A DNA stretch of 64,000 bases, from positions 1 through 64,000 of IMG/VR virus record IMGVR_UViG_3300037187_000003. One strand, written 5' to 3'. Both the position numbers and the translations under genes were made by a program. The stretch is from a virus. Positions 16,886 through 25,051 of this stretch are shown here, piece by piece. The notes below the pieces were generated by a model. It was not told the DNA's origin. It saw only the letters and a list, made by a program, of their open reading frames with translations, and made no database searches. The stretch's first letter is position 1. Every line of letters begins with the position of its first letter.

Positions 16886-17746
16886 TCAGAGAACCCGGAT
16901 ACGGGCCACGTCAGGATGCGCCGCCGCGAACCCCTTGACCGTCGCGGCATCGTTTGCGAGCGCGACGGGCCGCTGCTTGTCGCGGGCGCGTTCCTTGGCC
17001 ATCTCGATCAGCGCGGGATACGCGGACGGATGCACGCCGGCATGCTTCACGCCAACGCTGTCCATCGCGAGCCGATACACGGCTTCGGCGCTCTCCTGCG
17101 GCATGGCGAGCTTGCCGATCAGCGGCTCAACGGCACGCTCGGCGTCGCGCAGCGCGGCGTGCTTGCGGTTAGATTCGGCCACGGCGTCAGCGATCGCGGC
17201 GTCCATCGCGGCCTTGGTGACCGGCTTTGGCTCGGCGTCGAGGGCTGCCTTGTCGCGCGCGGCCTTGTCCTTGGCCTCTTTCTCTTCCTTCTCCAGCCTT
17301 TCCTTCTCGGCAGGATCGGCGTCACGCGCCGCCTTGTCTTTCGCCGCCTTGTCGGCGGCACGCTTCTCCATGCGAGCCTTCTTCTCTTCCGCGGTCTCGG
17401 CTTCTGCGTCCCGCGCGGCCTTGTCTTCGGCCTCCTTCGCCTCCCGCTTCTTCTTTTCCTCCTCGGATTCCGGCTCGGCGTCCATCGTGTCAGGCTCGCC
17501 TTCGCCTTCCTTGTCGAGAGAATCGAGAAAGGCGTGCATGTCGTCCAGCTTGGCATCCTTCGCCAGCTTGCCAGACGTTGCCGTGGTCAGCCGCCGCGCG
17601 ATCTCCGGCTTGGCTGCGGTCCAGTTCGCCGCCGTGGCGCCCAGCAGGACCGGCTTGAGGTCGATCTTGGTGTCGGCGGCCAGCTTCGGCATCAGGTACG
17701 CGGACAGAGCGCCGCGGACCAACAGGGCCTTACGAGATGCAGGCAT
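16886..17746 (-). CDS. Nested scaffold protein, internal start
   Basis: An in-frame ATG at 17746 (MPASRKALLVRGALS) is preceded by CCCCAGGAGAACAAC, a strong Shine-Dalgarno sequence at normal spacing, at the junction between the protease half and the scaffold half. Translation from it gives 286 residues: a short N-terminal domain plus the charged coiled-coil region. Several phages make scaffold this way from inside the protease gene, for example lambda C and Nu3. Confidence 0.6.
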   Translation of the reverse strand: MPASRKALLVRGALSAYLMPKLAADTKIDLKPVLLGATAANWTAAKPEIARRLTTATSGKLAKDAKLDDMHAFLDSLDKEGEGEPDTMDAEPESEEEKKKREAKEAEDKAARDAEAETAEEKKARMEKRAADKAAKDKAARDADPAEKERLEKEEKEAKDKAARDKAALDAEPKPVTKAAMDAAIADAVAESNRKHAALRDAERAVEPLIGKLAMPQESAEAVYRLAMDSVGVKHAGVHPSAYPALIEMAKERARDKQRPVALANDAATVKGFAAAHPDVARIRVL

Positions 17747-18490
17747 GTTGTTCTCCTGGGGGTTCCGCATGCCGGGTGGCATCGCGTCTTCGACAAGTAC
17801 GTCAGGTCCAGCGCGACCGTCCGTGACCGTCGCGAAATGGTTAAACTTGATATTCCGCATCACGCCGTCATAGGGTTCGCCTTCATAAACCCCAGGCGTC
17901 ATGTCCGGATCGTAGGAATAGCTCGCGCTGATCTGGCGCTTTTTGTTCGTCTCGACACCATCGATCCCGTCGCGCGTCCAGAACGCCATCGAGTTCCGCA
18001 GATAGGGATGCTCGTAATCAGCGTTCGTGCCAGTCGTGCCGACTATTTTGTCCTGGTGTGGATCGTCGGGCGACTGCGCGATGTGCCGCGCCATGACGGG
18101 CTGATTGTTGGCGGTCGGGACGGCCTTCTTCAGTTCGTCGGGGTCGCGCAGCAGCTTGTATTTGCGCTGCGGATCAAGACCCAGCTTTTCGGCGTTCGGT
18201 ATTTCATGGCCGTAGTATTCGTTGACGGCGGCTTTGGTCAGCGGCGTCTGCTTGACGTGCATCCGGCCGAACGTGTCGAAGTCGCGGACCGACTCAGGGT
18301 CGAAGTCGAAGGTTAGGGCCTCGTCGTTGCCGCCGCCGCCGCCTTCCTCTGCCGGGTCAAAGCCGAGCATCATCACAACGTCTTCTGGCGTCTTTATCTG
18401 TTCATCGTCTGGATCGGCGTCCTTGATCTTGCGCCAGTCTACCGGCTTGCTTTCAGCCGATCCGAAGTGTGCATCGGGAAAGTCGCTCAT
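16886..18490 (-). CDS. DUF2213 capsid protease/scaffold polyprotein
   Basis: 534 residues from ATG at 18490 (ATGA overlap, GGAGG eight bases upstream). The N-terminal half has the DUF2213 signature (LTKAAVNEYYGHEIPN, RDPDELKKAVPTANNQPVMA, H-P-Y-L-R-N-S-M-A-F-W, YEGEPYDGVMRNIKFNHFAT, then V-T-D-G-R-A-G-P-D-V), linked to prohead protease function. The second half is a long highly charged K/E/A/D helix (about 320-430), as in scaffolds. The protein would be cleaved during head maturation. Confidence 0.82.
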   Translation of the reverse strand: MSDFPDAHFGSAESKPVDWRKIKDADPDDEQIKTPEDVVMMLGFDPAEEGGGGGNDEALTFDFDPESVRDFDTFGRMHVKQTPLTKAAVNEYYGHEIPNAEKLGLDPQRKYKLLRDPDELKKAVPTANNQPVMARHIAQSPDDPHQDKIVGTTGTNADYEHPYLRNSMAFWTRDGIDGVETNKKRQISASYSYDPDMTPGVYEGEPYDGVMRNIKFNHFATVTDGRAGPDVLVEDAMPPGMRNPQENNMPASRKALLVRGALSAYLMPKLAADTKIDLKPVLLGATAANWTAAKPEIARRLTTATSGKLAKDAKLDDMHAFLDSLDKEGEGEPDTMDAEPESEEEKKKREAKEAEDKAARDAEAETAEEKKARMEKRAADKAAKDKAARDADPAEKERLEKEEKEAKDKAARDKAALDAEPKPVTKAAMDAAIADAVAESNRKHAALRDAERAVEPLIGKLAMPQESAEAVYRLAMDSVGVKHAGVHPSAYPALIEMAKERARDKQRPVALANDAATVKGFAAAHPDVARIRVL

Positions 18491-19398
18491 ATCGCGGCCC
18501 TCCATTCAGCGAATACAGCAGGTGAGATATACGATTGCAGCGCAATGACCGGGGTATTCCCAAGCCGCCGCGATACCGCCGTTGCGACCGCCATCACAGC
18601 CTTCTTGTAATCTGCCATTGTCTTCGGTGGAGACTGCTTTGCAACCAGGGCATACGCCGTTGACGTGCCTACATGGGTGCGGAAGTCTTTGGTCTTGAAA
18701 CCGCCCCCATTAAGGGTATGAACATGAGCCAGGAGCGTCTTGTCGTCCGTCGCGGGAAACAGCTTGCCGGTCTGCCCTGCCGTCATAGCTCTCTCGGCCA
18801 GCATTTCAGCCAAGCCTTCGTCATTGACCTTTAGGTTGAGCGCCACGCCCTTCTTTCCGATGAATCGGAGAGAGACGCCATCTTGGCCTACTACTACATG
18901 GCGCCCCTCAAGTGTGGTAGCGCCATAAGCCTTGACCTTCGCTCCTGTGTCCGTTTCACTTCCCGGACGCACGCCCATCTTCATAATCAGGTCCAGGCAG
19001 TCGGCCGAGTCCTTGATCTTAGGATTATCAGACCGCTGTGCGTTGGCGTTCTGATCCGAGATGTATCCGAATTTGCCACGCAGTTCTTCTATCCTATCGA
19101 ACTTAGCGGCGGCCTGCGTGGCGCTGAATGTCTCGGAGTAGACGGACTGGACGCGGCCTTTAGAGTCCTTGCCAACAGCAAGCAGATCAGCTTTCGGATC
19201 ATCACTGTAGCGCACATCTGTCCAAGCCGGAGGCAGTTTCAAACTCTCAATGTGGGCCGGGAGAGGAGCGCCGCTAACCTGTGTTCGTTTGCCGCCCTCC
19301 GTTTTCGTTTGCGTCAGTGCGGCACGTCCAGAACCGCCGCCCGAGCCGAACTTGCCGTCCGTATCGCGTGGGTGTTCTGACTCGACAAACTCCGCCAT
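18487..19398 (-). CDS. Type IB DNA topoisomerase-like protein in head operon
   Basis: 303 residues from ATG at 19398, just after the previous stop. The N-terminus (EHPRDTDGKFGSGGGSG) resembles tails seen on phage minor head proteins. The rest matches type IB topoisomerases: LPPAWTDVRYSDDPKADLLA (55-74), KFDRIEELRGKF, GVRPGSETD with Arg144, FIGKKGV with Lys182/183, KTKDFRTHVGT with Arg240, RRLGNTP with Asn281 (Asn at this site is the bacterial form) and SYISP with Tyr290, the expected nucleophile. All catalytic positions are present. It would nick and relax DNA through a 3'-phosphotyrosine link. Placement between protease and minor head genes suggests packaging or a virion role. Confidence 0.85.
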   Translation of the reverse strand: MAEFVESEHPRDTDGKFGSGGGSGRAALTQTKTEGGKRTQVSGAPLPAHIESLKLPPAWTDVRYSDDPKADLLAVGKDSKGRVQSVYSETFSATQAAAKFDRIEELRGKFGYISDQNANAQRSDNPKIKDSADCLDLIMKMGVRPGSETDTGAKVKAYGATTLEGRHVVVGQDGVSLRFIGKKGVALNLKVNDEGLAEMLAERAMTAGQTGKLFPATDDKTLLAHVHTLNGGGFKTKDFRTHVGTSTAYALVAKQSPPKTMADYKKAVMAVATAVSRRLGNTPVIALQSYISPAVFAEWRAAI

Positions 19399-19399
19399 C

Positions 19400-19828
19400 T
19401 CACCGGCTCTGCAACACAACCGCGACATCAATGGGCGTGGCGGGCGATGCGGACCCGTTCACAATCTCCAGCGTAAACGACTGAAACACGCGGCCATCGT
19501 TGTTGTCGATCACCGCAAGCGTGCCGGAGTTCATCGCGGTGCTGATGAGCGTCCCGGTCGGTATAGCCCCGCCAGCGTCGAGAAACCGCTGCACGCCGAA
19601 TGTCCCGGCCTGATTGATCTCGGCCGATGCGGCAAGGTGCGGCATACCGTTCGCTTGGATCAACGCGCTATTCCATGTGCCGAGGCTGCCGATCGTGCCG
19701 GGGACCGTGATCGTGCCGGGCGTCGATACGGTGCCGGTGTTCTGCGGTATGTCGAGTTGCCATGCGGGACCATCGACGACGATCTGAGCGACGGCGCCGT
19801 TACCGAGGGCGGCTTCTGCGGTGGGCAT
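19400..19828 (-). CDS. Head-operon beta-rich protein, unknown function
   Basis: 142 residues, ATG at 19828 (overlaps the preceding stop). G/T/V-rich with repeated short strands (TGTVSTPGTITVPGTIGSLG) and a C-terminal FQSFTLEIVNGSASPATPID segment. It may be a small virion surface protein; nothing more specific is visible. Confidence 0.6.
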   Translation of the reverse strand: MPTAEAALGNGAVAQIVVDGPAWQLDIPQNTGTVSTPGTITVPGTIGSLGTWNSALIQANGMPHLAASAEINQAGTFGVQRFLDAGGAIPTGTLISTAMNSGTLAVIDNNDGRVFQSFTLEIVNGSASPATPIDVAVVLQSR

Positions 19829-20643
19829 TAGCTAAAGCCTTCCACGATTGGTTTGCTATTGCAACGGCAATTTATGAGTGACCCGGGCCAGACGAATTTC
19901 TGTTCCGCCGGATCGAACCACCCTTTTGCGATCTCATACGGCTTTCCATCATTCGCGAGATGCGTGGGCCGCGGTTCTTTACCGGCGGTCGAGTGCAGCC
20001 ACAACGCATGGGTGATCCCTAGCTCTGTCTGTCGCACCCGAGTCGTGATAGCGAACGCCTTGTTCGTTTGGTCGCGCGCTATAATTGTCGCCCGCCGCCG
20101 CGTCACCCCAAACTGCGATTCGATCTCCTTGACCATCATCCCGAGATCGCCGCCAACCTGCACGCCGCGCATTACGATGCCTTGCACTTGCGTCAAGTAC
20201 TGGGCCGGGATCGACTTAATCAGCGCGATGTTCTCTCCAATCGAACCCTGCAACGCCTGATTCGCCGCCTCGGTCATGCGGAACTTCACAGTCCATCCGC
20301 CGCGTTTCAAGATCGACTGAAACGCCCCGTCCGCGCGCCGCTGTGCCGACGTTGCGAAGTGTCGCGCCAGTTCCTCTGCCATCGTGTCGAAGCGTTTCCG
20401 CCACTGCGCGCCGAGATCATCGAACGTGCCGCGCATGCCCATCGCAGGGGAGTCGTTGTCCTGCGCCAGCGATACGGGCGGGTTGCGACGGTATTGCGCG
20501 CGAACCCAGTAGAGCACCGAGGCGTTCATTGCCGCGATCTCGGCGTCCAGGCGCTTGTGGTAGGCCGCTTCAATCCCCGCATTGGGGCGAACGGGCGGAA
20601 GGATGCGCCGCTTGCCCGTGGGGGAGATAAGCTTGACTGTCAT
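19828..20643 (-). CDS. Minor head protein (SPP1 gp7/Mu F-like)
   Basis: 271 residues, ATG at 20643. The C-terminal third has the phage head-morphogenesis motif: ATIIARDQTNKAFAITTRVR, Q-T-E-L-G-I-T-H-A-L-W-L-H-S, RPTHLANDGKPYEI and a final W-P-G-S-L-I-N-C-R-C. The N-terminal two thirds are helical. Such proteins attach to the portal inside the procapsid and are packaged with DNA. Portal and this gene are normally adjacent; here a reverse-strand island separates them. Confidence 0.88.
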   Translation of the reverse strand: MTVKLISPTGKRRILPPVRPNAGIEAAYHKRLDAEIAAMNASVLYWVRAQYRRNPPVSLAQDNDSPAMGMRGTFDDLGAQWRKRFDTMAEELARHFATSAQRRADGAFQSILKRGGWTVKFRMTEAANQALQGSIGENIALIKSIPAQYLTQVQGIVMRGVQVGGDLGMMVKEIESQFGVTRRRATIIARDQTNKAFAITTRVRQTELGITHALWLHSTAGKEPRPTHLANDGKPYEIAKGWFDPAEQKFVWPGSLINCRCNSKPIVEGFS

Positions 20644-20692
20644 TATGTCACTGGCGTATGGTCAGGCGGTAACGGCAGAAGGAACACAAATC

Positions 20693-20893
20693 GTGGCAGA
20701 CCTCAAAGAAGGCAATCGTGTTGAGCTTACGGTGGATCAGGCGATCATGTTCAAGGACGATACGGTAAAAGCTGGAACATGCGGAACGGTCGGCTATGTC
20801 GCTCCCTATGACGACTGCCTATGGTCGGTACAGTTCGATGACGGCCGTAAGGTGTGGTGTGCTGCGGCCGAGCTTCGGAAGATCGAAACATGA
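20693..20893 (+). CDS. Small SH3-like protein of reverse island
   Basis: 66 residues from GTG at 20693, with GAAGGA nine bases upstream; an ATG at 20645 in the same frame is an alternative. VADLKEGNRVELTVDQAIMF, then TVGYVAPYDDCLWSVQFDDG suggests a small beta-barrel (SH3-like) fold. First gene of a rightward mini-operon opposite to the virion genes. Function unknown. Confidence 0.55.
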   Translation: MADLKEGNRVELTVDQAIMFKDDTVKAGTCGTVGYVAPYDDCLWSVQFDDGRKVWCAAAELRKIET

Positions 20894-21126
20894 CCACCAT
20901 TCCCCCGTTCCGCACCACCATGTGCGACCCGGTGATTGCCGCCTTGTTCCGCGATGGGTGCATTCCCGCCCCGCCATTCCCCAGTCCGACCGTCTATGTC
21001 GATGTGGGCAAATGTCTCACGCCAACTCCGCGCCAAGCATTACCTTGGACTGACGACTGGCATGCCGACCCGCTTGGATTGGGAATTATCCGGTTGACAT
21101 ACCATAGACTAGGGGTAGTGTTGTGA
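20890..21126 (+). CDS. Small island protein, unknown function
   Basis: 78 residues, ATG at 20890 overlapping the previous stop (ATGA). Pro-rich with two cysteines near the N-terminus (MTTIPPFRTTMCDPVIAALF, later C-I-P-A-P-P). No motif recognised; overlaps on both sides mark it as part of a coupled operon. Confidence 0.5.
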   Translation: MTTIPPFRTTMCDPVIAALFRDGCIPAPPFPSPTVYVDVGKCLTPTPRQALPWTDDWHADPLGLGIIRLTYHRLGVVL

Positions 21127-21323
21127 GCGACAGGCCGACGTTGGACGAAGTCGAGGTTACGCCAGAGATGATCGCGGCGGCCGCCGCTGCGATCTGGTGC
21201 GGTGATGTCGAGTGGTCTGTTTACGACAGCCCAACTGGCGCAGAGACCATTGCAAGGAAAGTCATCGAGGCAGCTTTGAAAGTTCGTCGCGAAAATCACG
21301 CAGCGCGAACCATAACTGGTTGA
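21123..21323 (+). CDS. Small island protein, unknown function
   Basis: 66 residues, GTG at 21123 overlapping the previous stop (GTGA). Starts MSDRPTLDEVEVTPEMIAAA and continues as an Ala-rich helix, a pattern common among small phage accessory proteins. Ends inside the convergent gene at 21262-21585. Confidence 0.5.
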   Translation: MSDRPTLDEVEVTPEMIAAAAAAIWCGDVEWSVYDSPTGAETIARKVIEAALKVRRENHAARTITG

Positions 21324-21585
21324 CTTTGGCGATGTGCGCTTTCACGTCCTCTATTTTCAGGTCCTTCTTTGGTGGCTTCCCGCGCATCTTCTCAGTCCTG
21401 CTAACGTAGGACGCCCACCATACATCGGTGATGGTGATGTTCGTTGGATCACTGGTTGGGTCGAATGTCGCGTGCGGGGATGCTACGTTGATGATGCCTG
21501 CACCAAAATCGCTTTCAGTCCGATGCAGGATGGGCGCACGCGCGAGACTTGGCTTTGGGAGGAATGAAGCCGTGACCCGCGACAT
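21262..21585 (-). CDS. Possible small protein convergent with island operon
   Basis: About 107 residues if it starts at ATG 21585; another ATG lies at 21618. The last 60 residues look like a real soluble protein (PTNITITDVWWASYVSRTEK, then KDLKIEDVKAHIAKVNQLWF). It overlaps the end of one plus-strand gene and the start of the next. A competing plus-strand frame (21334-21567) covers the same bases, so strand is not certain. Confidence 0.4.
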   Translation of the reverse strand: MSRVTASFLPKPSLARAPILHRTESDFGAGIINVASPHATFDPTSDPTNITITDVWWASYVSRTEKMRGKPPKKDLKIEDVKAHIAKVNQLWFALRDFRDELSKLPR

Positions 21586-21805
21586 CCGCGCCACCCGAGA
21601 CGCCTTCCATTTGACCACCGCCGGCCTCGCCCGCTTAGTCGGCGTGACAGACCGAACCGCGTATCGGTGGATGGCTGGGACACTATCGGTGCCAGAGCCG
21701 GTGTGGCGGCTGTTGGAGTTGGTAGAGTGGGCGGCAGATGGCGATGAGAGCGGGCAACCCTTCTATGAGTGCGTTCGAGATGTCGCTTGCCGGGTATTTT
21801 CATGA
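21572..21805 (+). CDS. Small HTH DNA-binding protein
   Basis: 77 residues from GTG at 21572, eight bases after GGGAGGA. TRDIRATRDAFHLTTAGLAR followed by LVGVTDRTAYRWMAG and VPEPVWRLLELVEW is a helix-turn-helix of the XRE/YiaG type. Likely a transcriptional regulator encoded inside the virion block; its target is not visible. Confidence 0.68.
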   Translation: MTRDIRATRDAFHLTTAGLARLVGVTDRTAYRWMAGTLSVPEPVWRLLELVEWAADGDESGQPFYECVRDVACRVFS

Positions 21806-21972
21806 CCGAAGAACAACTCGCTCTGCTAGAATACATCGGCCGTTGCCTTATGGAACAAGCGACTGATGTAAAGTTTCGGCCGGACTTTCAGCGCCTGCTC
21901 ATATTAATGGCAAAGAATGGATTCGATATAGGAATGCCAGACCCCGCCTGCCCGATCACGCCCCCGAGTTAG
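21802..21972 (+). CDS. Small island protein, unknown function
   Basis: 56 residues, ATG at 21802 overlapping the HTH gene stop (ATGA). MTEEQLALLEYIGRCLMEQA is helical, followed by KFRPDFQRLLILMAKNGFDI. Ends 17 bases inside the convergent portal gene. Translationally coupled to the HTH gene and may act with it. Confidence 0.5.
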   Translation: MTEEQLALLEYIGRCLMEQATDVKFRPDFQRLLILMAKNGFDIGMPDPACPITPPS

Positions 21973-23530
21973 CCCCACTCTCCGAACCTTCTTCCGCCTG
22001 ATTATCCACGCGCTCGCTCGGGTCCGTCAGGTCTGAGCTGCCCGGCATCTCCGGTGGTCCAGGCGCGTCACCCTTCAAGCCGTGATAGGGGCTTTCCGGA
22101 TCAGCCGCGAGCACGGCGCGGCGCTCATCCGGACTGATCGCGCCGCTTTCGATATCCACCGCTGCTGCGTCCGCATCCGTCTTCCGAACCGCCGCACGTC
22201 CGGCTTCGTCCAACTCCCAAAGCAACTCCCAGTCGTGGGTAATCTCTTCGTCGATCTCGCCGAACTCGTTTAGTTGCAGAATGTCGAGGATGTATTTGAC
22301 CGGATCGTCCAGCAAGCGCTCTTGCTTGGAATGGACAACGTCATACCAGACCCGGATTTCGTCCTCGGTGGTGGCGTTGAGGCCGGATGGTGTGATGCCG
22401 AACGCCTTGACCAGCGGCTCGCCGGTCACCGCGGCCATGTGCTCCTGCGCCTGCGCTTGCAGCTTATCCAGCGTGCCCAGCGGCGCGGACACGTTGGACA
22501 GCGCCTCCCGTTCCTTATCGACCGCCATCAGGCCGAGGTTGTTGCGCCAGATCGTGAAGAGCGCGATACGATCCTCAAGACTTGTGCCGGAACCACCACC
22601 CAACACGGTGTCCATGTCCGTTTCCAGCACGAACACGGTAAACGCCTGAATCAGATCGGACACCGATTGCCGCGTTCGGAGCCAGTTATCCACGTACGGC
22701 TTTAACATCTGCGACAGCGACAGCCCGCCGAAATTATAGGCGGGCTTCAGCAGATCGGGGACCGGATGCGGCACCATCGTAATGAGCCGCGTTACGTGTA
22801 TCTGGTCGCCCATCACGAACCAGATTTGCGGGCGATAGAACGTCGGGGCGCGTGGGTTGTTTGAGTTGTAGACGTTCGGCGCAACCCATGTCGGGTCGAT
22901 GATGGTGAACCCGTTCAGCGAACCTTTTGCGATCTTCGCTTTATTCAACAACAGTGGCGACCGCATTTCGTCCCTATCGTCTCGGTCGCCAACATCAACG
23001 AATAACTGCGCCAACCCCATCATCTCGGCGAGTTCTATCCACTCGCGCAACAGGTGCCGCACGCGGAACCGGTCCAGGGCGGCGTTCAGCGTGGCGATCT
23101 TTGCAGTCTTGTCCTTCTTCCCAACCGCCTTGAGCGTGAGCCACTTCCGCGTCATTTCCTCTGCGATGACTTCGGCGGGGCGGCGGTATTCGGCACGCTG
23201 CGCCAGAGCGGCGAGATAGGGATAGCCCTCGAATCCGATGCCCTCCTGCCACATGCCTTGCGCGCCGGCATATGCGTAGGGCGATCCGGACTGCACGCCC
23301 CACGCACCGTCCATCGCGAGCTTCGCGGCCGGCGGAACAACGCCCGGCGCGTACTGAGGCAGGACGTACGGGTTGCGACCGGCGTTGTGGTGGCCCTGCG
23401 CGCGAGCCAGGAGGCTGGGCGATATGGAAAGCGCTTGCCGGACTGGCGCGGAGGCAACGGGCTCCTGCCGCGGCCTGGGCGCCTCTGTGGTACGAAGTGT
23501 AGGCCACCGGAGCCACGGGAGCTTTGCCAT
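21956..23530 (-). CDS. Portal protein (DUF1073 type)
   Basis: 524 residues, ATG at 23530. Conserved portal features include GYPYLAALAQRAEYRRPAEV, EEMTRKWLTLKAVG, FTIIDPTWVAPNVYNSNNPR, VPDLLKPAYNFGGLSLSQML, F-T-I-W-R-N-N-L-G-L-M-A-V-D-K-E-R-E and GEPLVKAFGITPSGLNATTE. The C-terminal 60 residues are acidic and disordered. The dodecameric portal would sit at one capsid vertex and dock the terminase encoded immediately upstream. Confidence 0.9.
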   Translation of the reverse strand: MAKLPWLRWPTLRTTEAPRPRQEPVASAPVRQALSISPSLLARAQGHHNAGRNPYVLPQYAPGVVPPAAKLAMDGAWGVQSGSPYAYAGAQGMWQEGIGFEGYPYLAALAQRAEYRRPAEVIAEEMTRKWLTLKAVGKKDKTAKIATLNAALDRFRVRHLLREWIELAEMMGLAQLFVDVGDRDDRDEMRSPLLLNKAKIAKGSLNGFTIIDPTWVAPNVYNSNNPRAPTFYRPQIWFVMGDQIHVTRLITMVPHPVPDLLKPAYNFGGLSLSQMLKPYVDNWLRTRQSVSDLIQAFTVFVLETDMDTVLGGGSGTSLEDRIALFTIWRNNLGLMAVDKEREALSNVSAPLGTLDKLQAQAQEHMAAVTGEPLVKAFGITPSGLNATTEDEIRVWYDVVHSKQERLLDDPVKYILDILQLNEFGEIDEEITHDWELLWELDEAGRAAVRKTDADAAAVDIESGAISPDERRAVLAADPESPYHGLKGDAPGPPEMPGSSDLTDPSERVDNQAEEGSESGANSGA

Positions 23531-23548
23531 TACGTGTCCCGTTGCTGT

Positions 23549-25051
23549 CTACCGGCGCACCCCGGCGCGAGCCAGGAGCGAGGGGGCGATCTGGATCGGC
23601 GGTCGGTTCATGCCGACCACCTCGAACGCTCCGGATAGCCCGTCAACCTGATCGTCATGCCCACCGGCCGGGAACGATGCCAATTCATCCCGTAGCGCTG
23701 CATTCCACGACGCCTTGACCATCGCCACGTTGCCGACGTTCACCTGGCTTGCGACCGGCGCGGCGCGGGTTGCCTTGTCGCCCGTCTCACGCTGCGACTG
23801 CACCTGATAGCCAGCCAGTTTCCGGGTATAGTAAAGCACTTGATGCTTGCCGGCCTGCCCAGGGTCTTCCGATAGCCTGATCTGCACCGCGCGCCCGTCT
23901 TGCGTTGCTGTGTTCACAACAGCCGCCTCGATTTCGTCAGGGCCGCCGCGCAACCTCACCACATCGATGATGATGTAACGTCCCTCTTTCGTGCGACCCA
24001 ACTTCAGTCCGACCGTCCAGTCCGGGTTGTTCGTGCCCATCTGTTTCGTCGCGGCCATGTCCCAGGATCGGACGATACTGACGCAAACGGGGGCGGCGTC
24101 GAGGACTTCGATCAGGAAAGGCTTGAAGAGCGCGCCTTCGTTAGGGCGTGGGCGCTGTTGGTAGAGAGCGGCCCATTCTCGCTCGCCAGTTTCAATCCTG
24201 GTCCCGGCCAGCATCTCGGCCGAAAAACGCTCTGGCCAAAGCGCTTCTCCAGGCGCCCGACCCATTTGGTCATTGTCTTCGGCAATGGCCGGAAGATTAG
24301 CAATCCGCCACTGCGTTCCGCCCGTAGCTGCGGCATCCAGCAGCCTTCCAGCCAAATCGTCTTCGTGCCATCGAGTCTGAATTAAAATCAATCGAGCGCC
24401 TGGATTTAGGCGAGTAATTACTTCTGCCCGATACCAGTTCCAGACGGTATCGCGGATGGCCGGGCTATCAGCATCCTTGCGACCTCGGATTGGATCGTCA
24501 ATGATGAAAAGATCGGCGCGGCGGCCGGTTATGGACCCTCCCGCACCAGCCGCCCGGTAGACTCCACCTGTCGTGGTGCGCCATAGACTCGATGACTCAT
24601 TCCGAAGTCCATAACCAAGCGTTTCGCTATTCTGCTGGATGTAGCTGATAACTCTTCCACTGAGGTCTTCGGCATATTCGCTGGCATGACTGGCTCCGAT
24701 GACGTGTTGATTGGGAGCCAGACCCAGAAACCATGCCGCGAACAAGATTGAGGCGTACGTGGTCTTCGCGCTGTTCGGCGGCATGAAAACCATCAATCGC
24801 GTCGTCTCGCCGCGCGCCACAGCCTCTAATTCGCGGATCAAAAACCGATGGTGCCGGGCCGGGGTTTGGTCGAGAGGCGCAAGTGCCTCAATGCACCACG
24901 CCGTGAGGCTCCTCCGGCAATCGCGGCGCCAGAGTTCCCGCTCTATCTCCAATTCCCTCAGAGCCAACGATCTCAATTCGTCGGCGGGAGATTTCCTCGC
25001 GCTCGGCCCGTAGAGCGGCCTCGTCACGCTGACTGTCATCGGTGCGGACAT
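23549..25051 (-). CDS. terL: Terminase large subunit
   Basis: 500 residues. ATPase domain: Walker A-like PPNSAKTT (91-98), Walker B ADLFIIDDP (179-187), coupling segment LIQTRWHEDDLAGRL. Nuclease domain: first acidic residue in RSWDMAATK (about 338), last in HDDQVDGLSGAF near the C-terminus. It drives DNA packaging and cuts the genome. An ATG at 25051 is used here; an ATG at 25039 also fits. The first 55 codons overlap the terminase small subunit gene in another frame. Confidence 0.93.
   Translation of the reverse strand: MSAPMTVSVTRPLYGPSARKSPADELRSLALRELEIERELWRRDCRRSLTAWCIEALAPLDQTPARHHRFLIRELEAVARGETTRLMVFMPPNSAKTTYASILFAAWFLGLAPNQHVIGASHASEYAEDLSGRVISYIQQNSETLGYGLRNESSSLWRTTTGGVYRAAGAGGSITGRRADLFIIDDPIRGRKDADSPAIRDTVWNWYRAEVITRLNPGARLILIQTRWHEDDLAGRLLDAAATGGTQWRIANLPAIAEDNDQMGRAPGEALWPERFSAEMLAGTRIETGEREWAALYQQRPRPNEGALFKPFLIEVLDAAPVCVSIVRSWDMAATKQMGTNNPDWTVGLKLGRTKEGRYIIIDVVRLRGGPDEIEAAVVNTATQDGRAVQIRLSEDPGQAGKHQVLYYTRKLAGYQVQSQRETGDKATRAAPVASQVNVGNVAMVKASWNAALRDELASFPAGGHDDQVDGLSGAFEVVGMNRPPIQIAPSLLARAGVRR

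Noticed and set aside
16874-18316. Long plus-strand open frames (16874-18316 and 16935-17873) across the DUF2213 gene
   Set aside because: They are antisense shadows of a GC-rich coding region; their proteins are Leu/Arg/Ser-rich low-complexity, and the minus-strand gene has family motifs and coupled starts.
18487-19398. Tyrosine recombinase (integrase) reading of the Tyr-containing protein
   Set aside because: The LPPAW, KDFRTHVGT and LGNTP-SYISP motifs are those of type IB topoisomerases; the H-x-x-R box of integrases is absent.
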